64,000 bases of DNA, taken from the NCBI GenBank assembly GCA_021030905.1, contig JAGFMI010000007.1, forward strand, positions 744,001 to 808,000, written 5' to 3'. The notes below the pieces were generated by a model, which did no database searches, had not been told where the DNA came from, and worked only from the letters and a program-made list of their open reading frames with translations. Each line of letters starts with the position of its first letter. Position 1 is the stretch's first letter. Shown one piece after another: positions 24,652 through 35,971 of the stretch. A program made the translations under genes and the position numbers. Origin of the DNA: Pyrenula massariospora (Eukaryota > Ascomycota > Eurotiomycetes > Pyrenulales > Pyrenulaceae).

Positions 24652-24930
24652 AGAGCAGAGCAGAGCAGAGCAGAGGAACAGTTGGGGGGGGGTTTGGGTT
24701 CTGGATATAGATTAGATTGGGGAGTTGAGCACCAAGTGGGGCTTGTGAGGTAGGGGGTTATGGATTGCTGGTAGGGGTTGGACTGGGACTGTGCGATTGA
24801 CGGCCCGGGTGCGGGTGGGTAGGCGGGGATGTTGTTGCGGTGTGTCGTTTTGTGGGGATGGTGTTTGGGTTGGGTTGAGTTGGGGTGGGGGATAGGGTGT
24901 GGTGTGGAAGTGAAGTGAAGTGAAGTGAAG
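24652..24930. repeat. Two pentanucleotide microsatellites
   Basis: AGAGC repeated about four times at 24652-24674 and GTGAA repeated about five times at 24904-24930, with G-rich filler between them. Confidence 0.6.
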
Positions 24931-24973
24931 CTTTGCGGAGGTTGACTGAGGGATGTTGGTTTAGTAGATAGGC

Positions 24974-25150
24974 AGCTTGGTGGGGGAGAGATGGTGGGAT
25001 TGACGGGGTTGATTGGGGCGTTCATGGAGGATGTTACGACGATGGGAGCGGGTTAACGTACATACAAGGCTTTGTGCTGGACAAAGGTTTAAGAAGCACG
25101 CAGGCAAGCATAGCGGTTTTTCATGATGTGGAATGAAATGAGATGAGATG
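24974..25150. repeat. Diverged direct duplication, copy B
   Basis: Partner of 23800-23965, offset by about 1.17 kb. Like copy A it is followed by a long pyrimidine-rich tract (25190-25340). A weaker third trace may lie near 25430-25515 (TTGTGC, TTAGCG, GAAATGAATTGAAATGAAACGAG). Confidence 0.65.
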
Positions 25151-25784
25151 AGAAAGGAAAGATTTGTTATGTATGGGTTGCTCTGAGCTCGCTTTCCTTT
25201 TCTCCCTTTTTACTGCTTTCTTCTCTTCTCATCTTTTCCCTTTTTCTCTTTCCTTTTATCTCTATTTATATCCGCGTCTATATCTCTTCACCTATCTTCC
25301 CCCATGTCGTTTCTAACTCCTTCCCTCTCCCTCTTATTATACGTGTGTATATATGTGTGTCTGCTGCTAGAAGACGAGAAGGTTTCATGCCTCTGCGGTG
25401 GAAGAACACAACATGACATAGCATGACATATTGTGCAAGTCCTGCTTTTTTCAGCGTGGCAAAGCTCAGGCTTAGCGAGTCACGATGTCATGGGAAATGA
25501 ATTGAAATGAAACGAGACCAGACCAGAACGTACAACGACAAGGATATACTGTAGCGCTCAGGGTTCATTCTCCTACAGTATTTCACTTCCCCTCCCAGAT
25601 CGTCTTCGATATTTTCCTTCGGTCCTTCGGATGTACGTCCCTCCCTCCCTTCCTTTCTCCCTTCCTTTCTTTCATGGGGTTGTCCCATGTGTAGTGTAGT
25701 GTGTACAGCTCCCACTCTGTGCGTGCCTGTCTCACTGCCCGTTCACCGCCACAGATGTTAACTTAGCCCTGGCTCTGCTTTTGG

Positions 25785-25850
25785 TTGTGATTCTAGTTCT
25801 GATTCTAGTTCTGATTCTAGTTCTGATTCTAGTTCTGATTCTAGTTCTGA

Positions 25851-25891
<41 letters not shown>

Positions 25892-25970
25892 ATTCTGGTT
25901 CTGGTTCTGATTCTGGTTCTGGTTCTGATTCTGGTTCTAACTCTGATTCTGATTCCGATTGTGATTGTGG
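25785..25970. repeat. Hexamer/12-mer minisatellite (TTCTGG, TTCTGA, TTCTAG)
   Basis: About 30 hexamers, arranged as five TTCTAGTTCTGA pairs, then a run of TTCTGG, then mixed pairs. The array stays open on both strands: the minus strand reads alternating Ser-Glu/Pro-Glu, the plus strand alternating Leu-Val/Ile. Directly beyond it (25970-26200, minus strand) is a protein-like stretch described under findings. Confidence 0.85.
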
Positions 25971-26284
25971 TTTGGATTCGTTCTTGCTTTCGTGTTTTGC
26001 GGCTGAATCGACAGAACAGCGCTTTGCCAAGTTCCAGGGTCTTGCTTCGGTTTTTAGGTTGCACGTTGGTCTTTCGTCCTCGCAGAACAAGGTTCTCGGG
26101 AGAATTTTCGACGAGTTGAAGATCGATGGCTTCCGAGGTGCTGCTAGGCGTGGGAGGAGGATCGCTGTCGGTTTCTGTTGTTCTCTTAGCTACCTGGTCA
26201 TTTTTGGGGGGTGACTGTGTGGATGGGCTTGCTCTCTTAGGAGAGACTTAGAATATCAAGTAAGCGTTTCCTCTGTTGAGAAGA

Positions 26285-29200
26285 TCAAGGTTTCCGCTTC
26301 CGTTTTCGAGTTTTTTTGGCAGAGCCGTCCCGAAAAGCGGATATCATCTGGACTATCTCTGGATCCTGCGAATACCAAGTAGCCTTAATAGCACTGTCGT
26401 AGTTATCAGCGCCATTGTTCAGCAAGATCTGGACTATCTCACGATGCCCTTCAAATGAAGCAGCCTGAAGAGCACCACCGTAATATCCACTTTGAACATT
26501 GACATCAACGCCGTCATTGAGCAATATCTCAACAATTTTACAAGATCCTTTAGCTGAAGCAGCTTGTAGAGCGTTGCCGTATTCTCCACTTTGAGCATGA
26601 ACATCGGCGCCCTTGTTGAGCAGTAGCTGAACAATCTCCCAGTATCCTCCAAATGAAGCAGCCTGAATAGCACTGCCGTAGTGTCCAATCTGGGCATTGA
26701 CATCAGCGCCGTTGTTGAGCAATATCTGGACAATTTTCCAATCCCCGTTAGCTGAAGCAGCCTGGAGAGCGTTGCCGTAGTATCCGCCCCGAGCATTAAC
26801 ATTAGCGCCGTTTTCAAGCAGTACTTCAACTACTTTTTGATGTCCTGCAGATGAAGCAGTCTGGAGAACATTGCCATAGAATCCGACCTGATCATTCACG
26901 TTGGCTCCATAATCAAGCAGCAATTGTACAACATCTTGATGTCCGTATGAGCAAGCATTACCAAGAGCTCTAGAAAGTTCAGTTAGGGCATGCCACTTCA
27001 TGTTTACGTCATCCCCGCTCTTAAGTAATAATTGCACAACAACTCGATGTCCATTCTTGGAAGCAATCGTAAGAGCAGTATTGTCTTGAACACCGAAGCC
27101 GCTGCTAGCATTGACGTCGGCGCCTTGCTGCAAAAGTACTTCTACCACCAGATTGTGTCCAAATTCAGCTGCCCAGTCTAATGCACTTCTTCCCGTCACG
27201 TCTTTCTGTTCAATGTTGAAGTTGCCTCTCGTGAGCATCTGCTCAGCCACAGTGGGATGTCCATTATAAGCTGCCAGGTGCAGCGAAGATGACGCCTGAT
27301 TCTCGTAATCCATGTCCGTCTTCCCGTATTTCGGAATCCAGTATTTCTGAAACCAAAATCGAAATTTTCTGCTCGCTGGATCATACATTTTATAAATCTG
27401 ATTTTGCAGCTCGACGTCGGAACGGCAGCTCATATTTCGAACGTGATCTGCCCAATAATCTATTGAGTACTCCAGTAGACTATTATCAATCGTCTCCTTG
27501 TCGTGTCTTACTTCTAGATCTTTGAGTATCAGAAATTTCACGCAAATTTGTGCCATTGCTCGTTCCGTTTCAGAAGATTCTAAGCAATGTTTCCAGCTGC
27601 ATTCGCTGTTCATTTCGCTGCCAACAAGAAATTCTTTAGCTGTTTGATGGAGGAGGTATATTTTTGAGTCACTAAATATGACAAAGAGCCCGCAAAGCTG
27701 ACGTATCTTATCCTTCAAGCCAATCTTGGAAAGTCCGGCTTGTGATATGCTTTGCGCATCGATCTTGGTACCAATGCCCAGTGCCATTGCCATCTCTGAT
27801 AGGGTCAACGGCCGTCGTGCGCCGACGATAATTCGAAGAATCAGTTTAGCCTTCTCTTCCTTAGAAGGGGCAAGCCTAGATAGAATTTTCTGATATGCGT
27901 GTTCAACAGATATCGGAAGCAAATCGATTGTTTCTTCCCCTGGCCTGAGACTCTCTCGGTAGACTTCTCGAATACCTGCAATGGCCAGGTACAACCAGAG
28001 ATAGGTACGGTGCTCCATTGACAAAAGTCTTTTCTCGAGCTTCTGCTTCAACTCATGTCTCTCCCTGTCCGCAATATCGAGACATCTTACAGTATCCTCA
28101 ACCTTCGCGCGAATCACGATGTCAATTTCGTGATGAATAAGATCGTTCATTTCATCACCTTTAAGATGAATTGTCGGCAGGCATGGTGGGATTTTTCCAA
28201 ATTCATACTGTATATCACCGTAGAGTCGGCTAGTGACCAAAAATTTCAGATGTCTTTGCGTTCCTGTCTCCACTTTTATGTTCTCGTAGAAGCTGCGTAA
28301 TTTGATGACTAGTCGCTGACGATCATAATCGCCGCATTCATCAAGCGCATCAAGAACACAGATTGTAGGAAGTGAGTCGCTATCAGCTGTTGCTGTCAAA
28401 AGGATTTCCCACAGCTGCTCGACTTCATTGACCAGTTTTCTGCCGTGCTTGTTCCATGCATTTACAGCATGCCGAATTAAAGAGGGTTGCTGTCCAAATA
28501 ATTGGTGAAGTAGTGCGCAGAGAGCAGTTGACAATTTGTTCTGGTCCTCGAATTCCTTGAAGAAGAAGTAACAGACACCCCGGTTTTCCGTACCACAGAG
28601 TTCGTGGTCGATCAGTGATCTCGCTAGTACAGATTTTCCGCAACCAGGATCGGCTGAAATCCACAACAGATCGCTACCAGGGCTCTCGTACCAGTCAATG
28701 TACTTTCGATGTTGTAAGACCCATTGACAGGTACCTTCAATGCGGTCTGGATTGATGTTTTTTTGCTCCTCATAACTACGGGGAGGCTTGAACATTTGGT
28801 GGCATTCTTGTTCACGATCATCTTGATGCTGAGCTTGAACTTTTTGATTGTGATTTTGTTGTTGTTGACTGTATTCGTTTTGCCTGTGTATGGCGGAGGT
28901 AACGTTATTCAATTTGTCTAAAACAGCTAGGACGTTCGGGATCGTTAGACTCGTACGAAGGTGTTGATCTGATAGCTAAATACCTCGAAGCCCCACCTCA
29001 CACTGCTTGACTTCATCAACTGGCATGTGAAAAAACATTTCCCTTGCATATGCTGCAGCGGCCGCAGATGCACGTCCATGCCACCGATCGTTCTTATGAG
29101 AGTCAGCGTAGTCGGATATTCCGCGCACAACGAGACAGGGAAAGTCATTCAAAACCCCTGCGGCCTCCATCTCAAAGCACAGCGCGCCGTATTCCTTTGC

Positions 29201-29998
29201 TAGTTGATCCCTTAGTTGACCGTCCTTGACGACCTTTTCCCCTGCAGCAATAGTCCCGCGATGAACGACAATTCTTGAGCATCGGTCGTCGCTTCCTCCA
29301 TCACAGTCTTCTTCGCTGTCATCTGAGTCTCGATCGATGAGTCTTTGTTCGGGATCACATCCGCACTTGCTGCAAGATACACCTTCCTCTAGGTGTTTAT
29401 AATCAGACTTGTACAAGTGGTCTGCCTCTTGACCGGGATGCTTGTATCTCCGAAGTCCTCGGATCCCTGTATCTATCCTTCCCAAATGGGGAAGAAGCAA
29501 ACATTCTTGTCTTGTTGCCTGTTCTGTCGATAGATCCTGTGCGGCGTTGAGGAGAACCGTTGGTGAAGGAGCTAGGTATCCGGTTCGACGAAAATGTCCT
29601 ACCAAGGCTTTCCCATGGTCATACTGGATTGCACCGGAGTGAGTTCCGCTTGGTTTGCTCACAACCACATCCCCTAGATGTATTGAGCTACTCCCCGTTC
29701 GAATTGGCACTCCCCCTCCAATGCCGACTAACAAGCCAAATCTGATGCGTCGGAAAGTATTTCGCAATTGTGTGACGACGGTCGCCGCGGAGGTATTACC
29801 AGTGACTGGCAAGCTCGCAATAACAATATTGTGGCCATTGATGCTGCCCAGTGTGTAAACATTATGATCAACAGGGGATTGCGGTAGCTTCTCGTGCTTC
29901 GTATCGAGCATTAATCTTGCAGCAATCGACTCAACCTCTAATGGGGCAATCCATGCCACTGTGTAATCATCTGGCGTAAGGCCACCTTCGGATGACAT
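26285..29998 (-). CDS. NLR-type receptor: PNP_UDP domain - NACHT - ankyrin repeats
   Basis: Fungal NOD-like receptor; relatives act in nonself recognition and programmed cell death in the cytoplasm, with ankyrin repeats as sensor. Exons 29998-28984 and 28926-26285, joined by a 57-bp intron with a CTAAC branch; 1218 aa. Residues about 11-335: purine nucleoside phosphorylase-like domain (TVAWIAPLEVES, GLLVGIGGGVP, HLGDVVVSKP, FEMEAAGVLND, VVRGISDYADSHK) with a Cys/Asp-rich insert. Then a Gln-rich linker, a NACHT NTPase with Walker A ADPGCGKS (about 430-437) and Walker B LDALDE (about 530-535), a helical region, and nine or ten ankyrin repeats from about 880 to 1190, of which the last five or six are very alike (GNALQAASANG, VQILLNNGADVNAQ). 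It ends in a Lys/Arg tail. No separate effector gene is seen beside it. Confidence 0.92.
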
Positions 29999-30542
29999 CG
30001 CTCATTGATTTTCAAGGTAGAAAATCAGAATATGGATATATATGTTCAGTTTGCGGTGATGGTTGGAACAGATGGCGTAGCATCACGCACGATAGTTGCG
30101 GAGGTTCAGAGGACAGAGGCGGTCCTATCTCTACCCTCGTCCAAGGCAGAATCTGCGCCATCTGGAGACCACCTTGTTGCCTGAAGCAGTTCAGCCTCGT
30201 CGGCTTGCGGACATAGAGGTGGGTGTCACAACCACGGTCCGCTTGCATGTGCATGTGTGTTAGCTTTTCTAATGAGGCTGCGAAATGATTTGCCGCTTTG
30301 TCAGCCATTACTGCCTAGTCGAGGCTGTCGATACTCAGCTGAGCGGAAGCCACCAAGAAATCTCAGGGTTTCATGCGTCCTGGAGATGGTCGACTGGATC
30401 CTGTTTCAGGCCACCACAACGAATTACCATCGTTCAGCTACTGGCCGATCTAGGAGGCTCAGCGTAAGCCCTTTCTGTCCAAGCCGTATCTTGACGCTAG
30501 AATGTTCACTTACCAGGCTTTAGGCGGAAACCCCTAAATTTG

Positions 30543-30567
30543 AATTGATTGATTGATTGATTGATTA
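30543..30567. repeat. (ATTG)n microsatellite
   Basis: About six perfect ATTG units. Confidence 0.8.
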
Positions 30568-32134
30568 TTCCTGCGTTGCGGCTCCACATCAAAGGCGCCA
30601 TGCCGGGCCAAGTCTAGGTGCTCGAGGCTACAAAAGTCGAGGCACGCCCTCGGGCCCCTCAGCCCGATTATTAGCCGGAAGGCAGTGCTACGATTTCCAT
30701 TGGGCTGTGGGAATCGAAACTACTACCATGGGTTTAGACGTAGGACTACGCAGCATCCAGTCACTGAATCCCAAGTAGGTCTCACAGATCCATTCACCAG
30801 AAGCATCATCTCATTCCGCGCAAGCCACCCCTGGCCTTACCAAGCCCTCCGTATCTCGAGCCCTAGACTCGCCAAAACCATGTTATGTGAAGCCCTCCTA
30901 AAGTTCCTGAATGCCAAGTCATCATCCTGAATTTGAAGCGCCCCAAAGACTAGAAAAGGTAAGTAGGTACGTTTACAACCGACACTCTACCCAACAGCGG
31001 TGGCTGAACCTGTCCCCGAACCACCCTTTCTAAATTCGACCACGACTTTTACCACTCAGCTTCGAATTGTTGAGATGTCATAATATTCTACTAGTCTTTT
31101 AACTTCATCCTCTTGGGTAAGTTGAATCTTCAACACGAACCCCCTTCCATCCTCAAACCATAAAACGAACACCTCGGTATCTCCAACCAACAGAATACCA
31201 CTCCTTGAACCCCTGGCCAACGATCAAAAGCACATTCTCGTTGTGGAAACACATGTTGACCAGAACTCCTCACCCCTTCCCCCCCTTCACCCTGCTGCTA
31301 TGATACACCACACTCTCACGCCGCAACCGTCTACTCTTTGCCAAGCCTCCCAAAATTTATGGGGTGATATTTCCTCCCGAGGCTCGCTCGCTCGAAGCTC
31401 TGCAAACTCCTAATCTCTGTACACATACAGGTCATAGTCTATTCTTATCGGTTCTTGGCTCTCTGCATCGTTGTTGCCTATCTAGACCTCACGGCAACAT
31501 ACCACAAATGATCGCCCAACCATCATAGCAAATTCAGTCCGCCCTACCCGTAGAACCCCGCCTTTTCTCCCATTCATCCGCGACCTTCCCCAGGCACCTC
31601 ACCTCACCTCACGCCCACCCTATCCAGCCCAACGCTCATCCCTTATTCACAAGACAGCAAGCCAGTTCTCAATACCGAAGGTATCTATACCGTGCTCTAC
31701 AAAACATTTATGATAGCCGATCAACCAAATCAAACCAATACATGCACGCACAACCGATACCAATGCAGAGCACATAGACAGAACAGTATCATAGTGGAAA
31801 CAGCCCACCAACATATCATACTAGACAATAGTATATCATAAACTACACCATATATAAAGTACTTCATACCGCCCTCTCCCCTCAATCCTATCATATCATA
31901 TCTACCTGTCTACCCACCCAACCCAACCTAACCCTACAAACCCCTCCCTTTCACACCCAATCCCTCATCTCCAAGACACACACGAAGTCTATACTATACC
32001 ATACGTATCCATCTTTCCTCATCTCATTACTGTCCCAAGTACCTACCTAACGGTATCTATCTAGCATGTCCCACATACCAATGCATTACCTGTAGTTCAT
32101 GCTCCCATATCCTTTCTTTACCCAACGCTCCAAA

Positions 32135-32165
32135 ATCCATATCCGTATCCATATCCATATCCATG
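32135..32165. repeat. (ATCCAT)n microsatellite
   Basis: About five hexamer units of ATCCAT with one ATCCGT variant, in the 3' flank of the GH17 gene. Confidence 0.75.
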
Positions 32166-32375
32166 ACCCAATGCAAAGATAACCAACTTTTTATACAATA
32201 AGTGCCCTCTCCCTGCCCCGTCCCCTTTTCTGGGTCGGGTCTGTATCCTTCCCTTCCCTCTCCTCTCCTCTCCGGTCCAAAGGGCCCGCCTTCGACAGAC
32301 ACCATTCCAGCCCTCCGATACTTTTCGTAATCTTCAACCTATACTCTCATAACTCTCATCACCGTGACAAAGAGA

Positions 32376-34818
32376 TCAAGGAACCGTCTTCCCCCCACAG
32401 TCTGGAATCTTCAACCCGGGCTTCAACCGCCTCGCCGGATCCATCAACCCCCACTTATCCTCCCACTCCTTCCCCGGTTCATTATACCGCACCTTCCACG
32501 GCTCATCAAAGGCTTCAAACCTACATTACACACACATCATTAGCCCCTTCCCATATCAACCATTCTTAATAAAAATTCACTCACCAAAAGTACTCCGTCC
32601 CATTCCCCAGCGCCTGACAAATCCAATCCCCCATAAACGTATTCATCTCGTCCACCCCCGCAATGCTCCCCTCAGTCGGACTACTGCACGGCACGGTATC
32701 GCTCCCGCAGTCGTTCCCGCCCCCGCTCGGCCACCCCGTCTCGGAGATGATCTGCTTCTTGTCGGTCCCCTTGGTGAGTACGACGTCGTGCGAGTCCCAG
32801 AAGTCAAACGTCCACCCGGCGGCCTTATCCGCCGTGACGCCGGCAAAGAAGGGGTGGATGTTGGACATGACCATATCCACCACGTCGACGAGCTGGCCGT
32901 TCCAATTATCCCCCAGATCCGAGGTGGCGATGGGCAGTTTCCAGCCGTGGGCGTCGAACTGTTTGCGCACGTCCTGGAGCTGGTCGATGAGCTGCTGCTC
33001 GCTGGTGGCCTTGTCCACGCCGGCGCGGTAGAGCGCTTCGTTGCCGATGATGGCGCCCTTGAAGATCGATTGGTCTTTGACGTCGCCCAGGATCTTGTAC
33101 ATCTGGTCCATCTGCCGTTTTGTGGTGGTATCGTTGGTGTCGATCCAGACCCCTAGCCAGACTTTCATGTCCGTGAGGTCAAGGCGGTCAATTGAGTGGA
33201 GAACCATTTCTGTCTGGTTGCAGTCGGTGCCGTAAAGGCGGACCGCGTTGGTGAGCTGTGAGAGGACGGCCATGTCGCGGGTGACATTGTTCTGAGAGGG
33301 AGGGTATTTGAGGCAGTCGGGGTATTGGGTGCCCCAAGGGGTGTAGTCGATTCCTGGGAAGACCTTGTGGAGATTTTTGTTGTTCATGAGAGCCTTGATT
33401 TGGTCAGAATCTTTGTTCAGATCACCGTTGACCTGTAGATCAGTTTGGGCATTGTTGGTACTGTTCCATTCTGGGGGCCCATTCGAGCTTGACGATCCGC
33501 CTGACGAGCCTGACGAGCTGGAACTCTTTTTTGCGCCAAAGACGCCACCGATTATTCCGCCAATTATTGCCAAAAGGACCACTCCCCCAATGACGAAGCC
33601 GACGACCCATCTCATCTTGTTATTACCTTTTGTCTGCCTGGACAGCCACTCACTTTTCTCGCGTTGACCAGGGGCCTCGTTACCTCTTTCAGCATCACCT
33701 GCTCCACCAACAGGGCCGTAATTGCCACTTGGGGTCTGATTCTTTTTCTTACCTTTACCAAGAATGCTGCCAACAGCGCCTTTGAGGCCACCGCTAGAAG
33801 CTCCAGCAGCCCCGGCAGCTCCAGCCCCGGCAGCAGCAGGTAATATGTCACGACTTGGAGATCGACCGAGGGCAAGCATTGACCTCCGTCTAGGGTCCGG
33901 CATGAAGCCGTCGTCTCCATCATCAGCGATATCCCTAGGATCAATGTCCGCTGCGCTCATCTGAGGGGCGTTGTTAAATGAGCTGTGCATATAGGGGCTG
34001 TCGTGATAGGAATTAGAGGGGTAGTTGTTGAGTGGTATGCCGTGAGCGGAGTAGTGGGTGCTGACATTTTCCAAACTTGCGGCTCCTGGGGTGACCGAGC
34101 CTGGTGTCGCTGCAGGTGTAGCAAAAGGATTCCTCGAGGAGTTAGAGCTCTCTTGTCTGAGATAGCCGCCCTGACTTGAACCCGCTCGGTCGTATGAAGG
34201 GCGTGACTCGTGGCCGTAAGGTCTCCCCATTGGGCCTTGATGCGATTGACCATCCGCAACCTCCATCGCTCTCGACGCCTCGATACCGCTTTCTCGTGGG
34301 TTCCTGCTTGCAACGCCGTATGCAATGTTACCTATGCCCCCGCCTTCTGCCCTTTCTCCAAAATTATCCATCCCCTGCGTCACGTTTGAGTCTGTGTTAG
34401 CGGCAGAAGGTGCGTAGCCTATCTCACGACCCCAGAGCCTTCCGTCATCAGCTGTTTGTCCGGAGGGAAGGCGTCGGTGTGGAGGAGGTCGCGGAGGAGC
34501 CACTAAGGTCGGATCGGTAGGCTCAACAGGCTGTGAGCGGAGTTGATTTTCGACGCTCTGGTAGCTCTGTCTGTTCAAATGGCTGTAGGCGCTGTCAGGG
34601 TGAGCGGAAGGATGGTATCGTGAAGGACGGGTCGGTGATTCTGGGGGATTGTACGCCGGCGGAGGAGATGTGATATCGCGGGTCGGAGAGGGCGATGAGT
34701 CGTGGTATGGACGGCGTTGTGCAGAGTCGTCGTGGTAGGGAGAGAAGTGATGTTGAGGAGTCTGGTTGAGAGGACCTTCTTCTCCATCTTCGAAGGAGAA
34801 GGTCCGATTCAGCGGCAT
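32376..34818 (-). CDS. btgC: BTGC-type glucan endo-1,3-beta-glucosidase (GH17), type II membrane protein
   Basis: Predicted cell-wall beta-1,3-glucanase or transglucosylase of glycoside hydrolase family 17. Exons 34818-32585 and 32520-32376 (64-bp intron, GTGAGT donor), 792 aa. A long disordered cytoplasmic N-terminus (Pro, Ser, Tyr rich, about residues 1-400) is followed by a single membrane segment at about 403-432 ([21 protein letters not shown]), a Ser/Gly stalk, and an outward-facing GH17 domain ([27 protein letters not shown]). Catalytic residues by family pattern are Glu594 in [10 protein letters not shown] (acid/base) and Glu693 in [10 protein letters not shown] (nucleophile). The last exon gives FEAFDEPWK, a conserved GH17 end motif, and finishes with [10 protein letters not shown]. 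All key residues are present, so it looks functional. Confidence 0.93.
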
Positions 34819-35971
34819 GGCGGGCGGGAGTTGCCTCGCCAGAGTGCGTGTCCGTGATCACTGACACGTGAAGGTGAAGCAACCGTGCTGGTGTTGCACC
34901 TTCTCCTGACCAAGCTTCCGGGCTTTCTCCAACCTTGGCGATATGAACGGCCGTCTCCTTGATCGCCCCGCTGGATGTTGTCACAGTAATTGTGATGATG
35001 TTGTGATAGCAAGAAGACAATAGGAAGTTCAATTGTAGGTCAGGGGGTTCGCTGTGCAGGAACGAGAAGAACAGGACTTGGGTGGCCGCTGAGGCTGTGC
35101 TGGCGGGTGGTCGTTCGTTGGACAGCGGGCCGGTGAGACCAAGGCTGTGCTGGGCTGGATGGGGAAGTCAATGGGAGAAAAGGACACCACCAACGCGAAC
35201 CTCGCTCCAACACAGCTTTTTTCTTGGAAATGATCAAGAAGAACTCACGTAGTCCAGATTGCAGATATACAAAGACGATCATCCCGTCATTTCCCTCCAT
35301 CATCGAGTCAGCCACCCTTCTCTCCCACGCCAGCCACCCTTCTCTCCCACGCCAGCCGCCAAGTTTTGCTCCCCTGTTCCCGCACTGTTTTGGTGGGGGG
35401 GTGCCACGCCCGGTTGCCGGAGAAGCCCAGCCCCAGCATCCGTTTTTGCCCCACACAGTCACGAATAGAGCTACCAGAGCATCGTCCAATGAGCATCAGC
35501 CTTGTCAGCCTTGTCTATCCACCGTTTCAACGTCGGGCTCTAAAACAATGTCCCACATAAGGCGAGCACCCACGGTAGACGGCTAATAAAAGATGAGGAT
35601 GTGTATTTAAACAGGTGTCTATTAACAATAAGAGCCGCATTGCTCGACAGGACTGGCCTGAACTGAAGTAGATGTACTTTTCTAGCAAGACAAACAATCA
35701 GACACCCTGCCCTAAGCTCCCCTTCGCGTAACTGATTCCACCAGCTCCTTTTACAAGCACCAAGGAAACCTGTGGTAGGGATAGATACATGTATATACAA
35801 AAGAAAACGCACGCAAAGGGGTATCATCGCGTAATTTACTATACGGTGCAAACGGCTCTCCCGTCATGATGCAACGCTGCACAAGCCAGCACAAATTCGT
35901 AGTGACCATGCTCGCATTTTTGAAGTGATTAGGGACACACCGGCGATAGAAAATGACCCTTGGGACGCAAA
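34819..35971. other. Intergenic, 1.15 kb
   Basis: Promoter side of the GH17 gene and 3' flank of the DUF8032 gene. No gene seen; contains the 22-bp tandem duplication listed separately. Confidence 0.5.
35311..35354. repeat. Perfect 22-bp tandem duplication
   Basis: Two head-to-tail copies of a 22-bp C/T-rich unit starting GCCACCCTTC, without mismatch. Confidence 0.9.

Larger units (their letters stand above)
23685..26284. other. Repeat-rich gene-free tract, 2.6 kb
   Basis: Between the 3' ends of the second DUF8035 gene (+) and the NLR gene (-). It contains the duplication, pyrimidine repeats, microsatellites and minisatellite listed separately, short ACACGACATA repeats near 24480-24515, and pyrimidine-rich sequence. 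No convincing gene; the only coding-like stretch is on the minus strand at about 26200-25970. Confidence 0.6.
29999..32375. other. Intergenic, 2.4 kb
   Basis: Upstream of the NLR and downstream of the GH17 gene. No gene seen. Holds an ATTG microsatellite (30543-30567), AT-rich runs with short CATA repeats around 31790-31900, and a CATATC/CGTATC microsatellite at 32135-32165. Confidence 0.5.

Noticed and set aside
24420-25025. Long minus-strand open frame (201 codons, Pro/Ser/Thr rich)
   Set aside because: It covers microsatellites and G-rich filler whose complement lacks stops; no domain and no splice sites.
25781-26119. Plus-strand Leu/Val/Ile repeat frame
   Set aside because: It is only the hexamer minisatellite read on the plus strand; a natural protein of alternating LV/LI with this start is not credible.
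31915-31950. Telomere-like CCTAACCCTA
   Set aside because: Fewer than two units within a generally ACC-rich stretch.
32581-33964. Antisense frames of about 120 codons within the GH17 gene
   Set aside because: Complement of a Gly/Ser/Ala-rich coding strand; no domain.
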